Source: Thermoplasmata archaeon (GTDB lineage: Archaea > Thermoplasmatota > Thermoplasmata > Thermoplasmatales > Thermoplasmataceae). From it: a stretch of DNA of 8,138 nt. The notes beneath the pieces are model-generated. The model did not search any database. It worked only from the letters and a program-made list of their open reading frames with translations, and was not told the DNA's origin. This document shows positions 6,477-8,138 of the stretch, one piece after another. The stretch is taken from positions 1 to 8,138 of the forward strand of contig JAKAAJ010000051.1 in assembly GCA_021802365.1 (NCBI GenBank), given 5' to 3'. Position 1 is the stretch's first letter, and each line of letters opens with the position of its first letter. The translations under genes were made by a program, and so were the position numbers.

Positions 6477-6635
6477 TCCTATTGATATTGGCTTCGTATT
6501 GGGATGTTTTTTCTTTGGGTGCTTGATAGCACTGCAAAAGTAGGCAGTATATGGCCAATCTCTAAGCAATCTTCAATTAAGAATAGTGAATAATTTCGAC
6601 TGCCGATCTTGGATTACAAAAATGGATGATAAGGT
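6477..6635. other. Convergent intergenic region between truD and tbp
   Basis: These 159 bases separate the two convergent 3' ends. They hold a T-tract after truD (6505-6516), a 5-base hairpin GTGCT-TGAT-AGCAC (6519-6532), and on the minus strand a five-T run (6618-6622) about 14 bases after the tbp stop that may end tbp transcription. I see no open reading frame, tRNA or other RNA gene here. Confidence 0.5.
6505..6516 (+). terminator. Candidate U-tract terminator of truD
   Basis: About 30 bases after the truD stop the plus strand runs TGTTTTTTCTTT. Archaeal RNA polymerase ends transcription at such T-rich tracts without needing a hairpin. The weak stem at 6519-6532 lies after it, not before, so it is not part of a bacterial-type terminator. 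Confidence 0.4.
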
Positions 6636-7190
6636 TTAGATAAGCCCAACCTTTTGAAGTTCCTTCTTGACCTTTATAACTGCCTGCTCAATCTCGCTTT
6701 CTTCTTTGGCACCGGTGCACACTACCTTTCCCGACCCAAAGAGAAGGAGCACTACCTTAGGTTCTTCTACCCTGTAGACCAATCCGGGGAACTGCTCTGG
6801 TTCATACTCCACATTTTCCAGGCCCAGAGACATTGCTATATCCGTTAGGTTAAGATCTGCCTCCAGATCATAAACCGCCACTATGTTCTGAACTACAATA
6901 TCTGGGTTGTCATAGACCTCTATTCCGGCCTTTTTGAGTTTTTGAATAATGGTTTCAATGGTCAATCTGACATTCGCGAGGTTTTTTGCGCCAGTGCAGT
7001 TTACCTTTCCGCTTCTGAATATAAGTACTGCGGTCTTGGGCTCATGCAGCCTGTAAATAAGTCCCGGGAACTGTTCCGGTTCATATTCTGAGCCGTCAAG
7101 AGCTAGTGCGATTCTGCTCAGATCGAGGTGTTCTGCAAGGGATGTTGAAGCAACAATATTTTCTATGGCGATTTTTTCTCTTTCACTCAT
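6636..7190 (-). CDS. tbp: TATA-box binding protein (archaeal TBP)
   Basis: This basal transcription factor binds and bends box A and recruits TFB and RNA polymerase. At 184 residues it is a typical archaeal TBP, made of two direct repeats (about 7-94 and 98-184) that form the saddle. The core blocks are EYEPEQFPGLIYR (35-47) with SGKVNCTGAK (60-69), and EYEPEQFPGLVYR (128-140) with SGKVVCTGAK (153-162). The four phenylalanines expected to wedge into the TATA minor groove are present as F41, F58, F134 and F151. Over the 35-residue core, 26 positions are identical between repeats. It ends at GLI without the acidic tail seen in some archaeal TBPs. ATG 7190 has no Shine-Dalgarno; a TTTAAATA box lies 32 bases upstream and a second TATA element lies closer. 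The gene follows the DUF84-DUF59 pair but has its own promoter. Confidence 0.98.
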   Translation of the reverse strand: MSEREKIAIENIVASTSLAEHLDLSRIALALDGSEYEPEQFPGLIYRLHEPKTAVLIFRSGKVNCTGAKNLANVRLTIETIIQKLKKAGIEVYDNPDIVVQNIVAVYDLEADLNLTDIAMSLGLENVEYEPEQFPGLVYRVEEPKVVLLLFGSGKVVCTGAKEESEIEQAVIKVKKELQKVGLI

Positions 7191-7206
7191 ATAAAACCCA
7201 GAACTC

Positions 7207-7215
7207 TTTATATAA
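7207..7215 (-). promoter_or_regulatory. Second TATA-like element before tbp
   Basis: The minus strand reads TTATATAAA, 17-25 bases before the tbp ATG. That is too close to place a start site upstream of the ATG with the normal spacing. It may be an extra TBP binding site that overlaps the initiation region, or simply A/T-rich sequence. Confidence 0.4.
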
Positions 7216-7221
7216 GAAGGG

Positions 7222-7229
7222 TATTTAAA
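7222..7229 (-). promoter_or_regulatory. Box A (TATA) promoter element of tbp
   Basis: The minus strand reads TTTAAATA, with the downstream edge 32 bases before the tbp ATG, exactly as before guaB. The sequence just upstream (TACC) is not a clear purine-rich BRE. The predicted leader is about 5-12 bases with no Shine-Dalgarno. Confidence 0.6.
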
Positions 7230-7283
7230 GGTACTTTTAAACTGCTGTGATTATGTGGCGGAACAAAAATCTGTTAAGAAATA

Positions 7284-7592
7284 TTATCCCATATTGAGGG
7301 CTTCCTTGGCTTCGTCTGTCATCATGCTTGGGTTCCATGGCGGGTCCCAAACGAGTTCCACATCAGCAGCCTCGACACCATCAAGATTTTCTGTTATTCT
7401 CTGGGCTTCTGAAAGAATCCATGGAGTTACAGGGCAGGTTGGAGCCGTCATTGTCATCTTTATGTAAACACGGTCTCCATTTATGTTTACCTCATAAACA
7501 AGGCCGAGGTTCACGACATCCATGCCAATTTCCGGATCAGAGACCTCCTTAAGGGCTTCCAGTATTTCCTCCTTAGTGACCATAATTATCAT
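7284..7592 (-). CDS. MIP18/DUF59 family protein, iron-sulfur cluster assembly type
   Basis: This small cytosolic protein of 102 residues is essentially one DUF59 (MIP18-like) domain, as in SufT, PaaD-like proteins and eukaryotic CIA2. Family members take part in Fe-S cluster assembly or delivery. Visible signatures are VSDPEIGMDVVNLGLVY (17-33), MTAPTCP (48-54) with the conserved Cys53, and WDPPWNPSMM (82-91). The exact client is unknown; the Fe-S uracil glycosylase in this window is one possible client but nothing ties them directly. Two starts are possible, ATG 7592 and ATG 7583 (residue 4, giving MVTKEEIL); neither has a Shine-Dalgarno. The second gives the more family-typical N-terminus. 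It starts 22 bases after the DUF84 stop and is probably co-transcribed with it. Confidence 0.92.
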   Translation of the reverse strand: MIIMVTKEEILEALKEVSDPEIGMDVVNLGLVYEVNINGDRVYIKMTMTAPTCPVTPWILSEAQRITENLDGVEAADVELVWDPPWNPSMMTDEAKEALNMG

Positions 7593-7614
7593 TTTTAATA
7601 TTCTAATTCAATAC

Positions 7615-8138
7615 TTAATAATTTTGAGTATATGAACTGACAAATTCAGGGTTTTTTCTGGGCGCAACTGCATTTCTTACTGATTCCTCGATAAGAATCG
7701 TGCGTTTTATCATGTTGGACGAGACAAATCCTGCTATTCCCTCCTTCTGCCCAATTTCAGCTGTCTCTTTTTCTCTCTGAAAGGCCATGGATTCTGTAAT
7801 TCCTTCCCTTACGGCATCCACTATCCAACCAGGCACAGAGAATCCGGATCCGAAGCCGGTGCTTATTCGGGAATAACGATCTACAATAGCACAGACATGG
7901 AAGTCAAATACCCGCGAGGTGATGGGTTCTCTGTAAAGTCCAGATTCTATTCCTAAGCCATAGTCCCTGTCACCTAGAGCTGCCTGGGCCCTCTTTATAG
8001 CGAGTGCAACAGTTTCCCTCCCCATTGGTTGCTCACTGCCCAGGGAATATTCTGTGACAACCTCCATAGAAATCCTCTTCATCACTTTACGCAGGACTTT
8101 TTCTGCCGACTCCACCTTAAGCCTGTTTGCAGTTGCAA
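7615..8138 (-). CDS. DUF84 (YjjX-like) inosine/xanthosine triphosphatase family protein, N-terminus cut by window edge
   Basis: Members of this family hydrolyse ITP and XTP to the monophosphates plus pyrophosphate or phosphate, keeping deaminated purines out of DNA and RNA. The reading frame is open to the right edge: upstream of the GTG at 8115 the in-frame codons give ATANRLK, so the visible start reads ATANRLKVESAEKVL, the usual N-terminal beta-strand and NxxK substrate loop of the family. The true start therefore lies a few codons outside the window and GTG 8115 is internal. Other signatures are SEQPMGRETVALAIKRA, matching the family QPxxxxET block, GLGIESGL, FGSGFSVP and, near the C-terminus, IGQKEGIAGFVSSNMIKR. 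Length beyond the cut fits the family (about 175-180 residues). The DUF59 gene follows after 22 bases on the same strand, suggesting an operon. The functional name rests on family homology only. Confidence 0.88.
   Translation of the reverse strand, partial: ATANRLKVESAEKVLRKVMKRISMEVVTEYSLGSEQPMGRETVALAIKRAQAALGDRDYGLGIESGLYREPITSRVFDFHVCAIVDRYSRISTGFGSGFSVPGWIVDAVREGITESMAFQREKETAEIGQKEGIAGFVSSNMIKRTILIEESVRNAVAPRKNPEFVSSYTQNY

Noticed and set aside
6519..6532. Hairpin GTGCT-TGAT-AGCAC as a terminator for truD or tbp
   Set aside because: The stem is only 5 pairs and the T-run precedes it on the truD strand; on the tbp strand it is followed by A-rich rather than T-rich sequence.
7615..8115. 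GTG at 8115 as the start of the DUF84 protein
   Set aside because: The frame stays open to the window edge and the upstream codons (ATANRLK) supply the conserved N-terminal substrate loop, so the true start lies outside.
1..8138. Search for tRNA genes, CRISPR arrays, insertion sequences, att sites, toxin-antitoxin or defence genes
   Set aside because: No T-loop-like tRNA signatures outside coding sequence, no regularly spaced repeats, no transposase or integrase motifs and no terminal inverted repeats were seen. The window reads as ordinary core archaeal chromosome.

Overview
The window looks like a chromosomal segment of a euryarchaeon, most likely of the order Thermoplasmatales or a close relative. 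Seen directly: it encodes the small subunit of the archaeal D-family replicative polymerase (DP1), an archaeal two-repeat TATA-binding protein, an archaeal TruD-type pseudouridine synthase and a Ser/Thr/Asn-rich secreted protein. A/T-rich archaeal box A promoter elements sit about 25-35 bases before several start codons, and Shine-Dalgarno sequences are mostly absent, as expected where leaderless or short-leader mRNAs dominate. The order-level placement is inference from protein style and gene architecture; no database search was possible.

Layout. From the left edge to 1112 (minus) is DP1, cut by the window edge. A 134-base divergent spacer with a strong inverted repeat separates it from a plus-strand pair, 1247-2778: a ten-helix DMT/EamA-family transporter followed 8 bases later by a family 4 [4Fe-4S] uracil-DNA glycosylase. 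The glycosylase converges on, and overlaps by 14 bases, a minus-strand secreted and C-terminally anchored protein of unknown function (2765-3592). Upstream of that, on the same strand, is IMP dehydrogenase guaB (3661-5121); a stem-loop plus T-rich stretch lies between the two. A divergent promoter region (5122-5252) leads to truD on the plus strand (5253-6476). Truncated at the right edge is a minus-strand run: a DUF84 inosine/xanthosine triphosphatase-like gene (7615 to beyond the window), a MIP18/DUF59-family iron-sulfur assembly-type protein (7284-7592), and then the TATA-binding protein under its own promoter (6636-7190). No stretch over 300 bases lacks a gene.

How the genes fit together. 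Most are single-copy housekeeping genes: replication (DP1), base-excision repair (UDG), guanine nucleotide synthesis (guaB), clearance of non-canonical purine nucleotides (DUF84), tRNA modification (truD), basal transcription (tbp) and Fe-S protein maturation (DUF59, which could in principle serve the Fe-S UDG). I see no mobile element, CRISPR array, tRNA or rRNA, and no convincing new multi-gene system. The parts most worth a second look are non-coding: the palindrome between DP1 and the transporter, the matching TTTAAATA boxes before guaB and tbp, the doubled TATA-like elements before the TATA-binding protein gene itself, and the hairpins before truD and after guaB. Among the proteins, the sequon-dense surface protein is the only one I cannot name.
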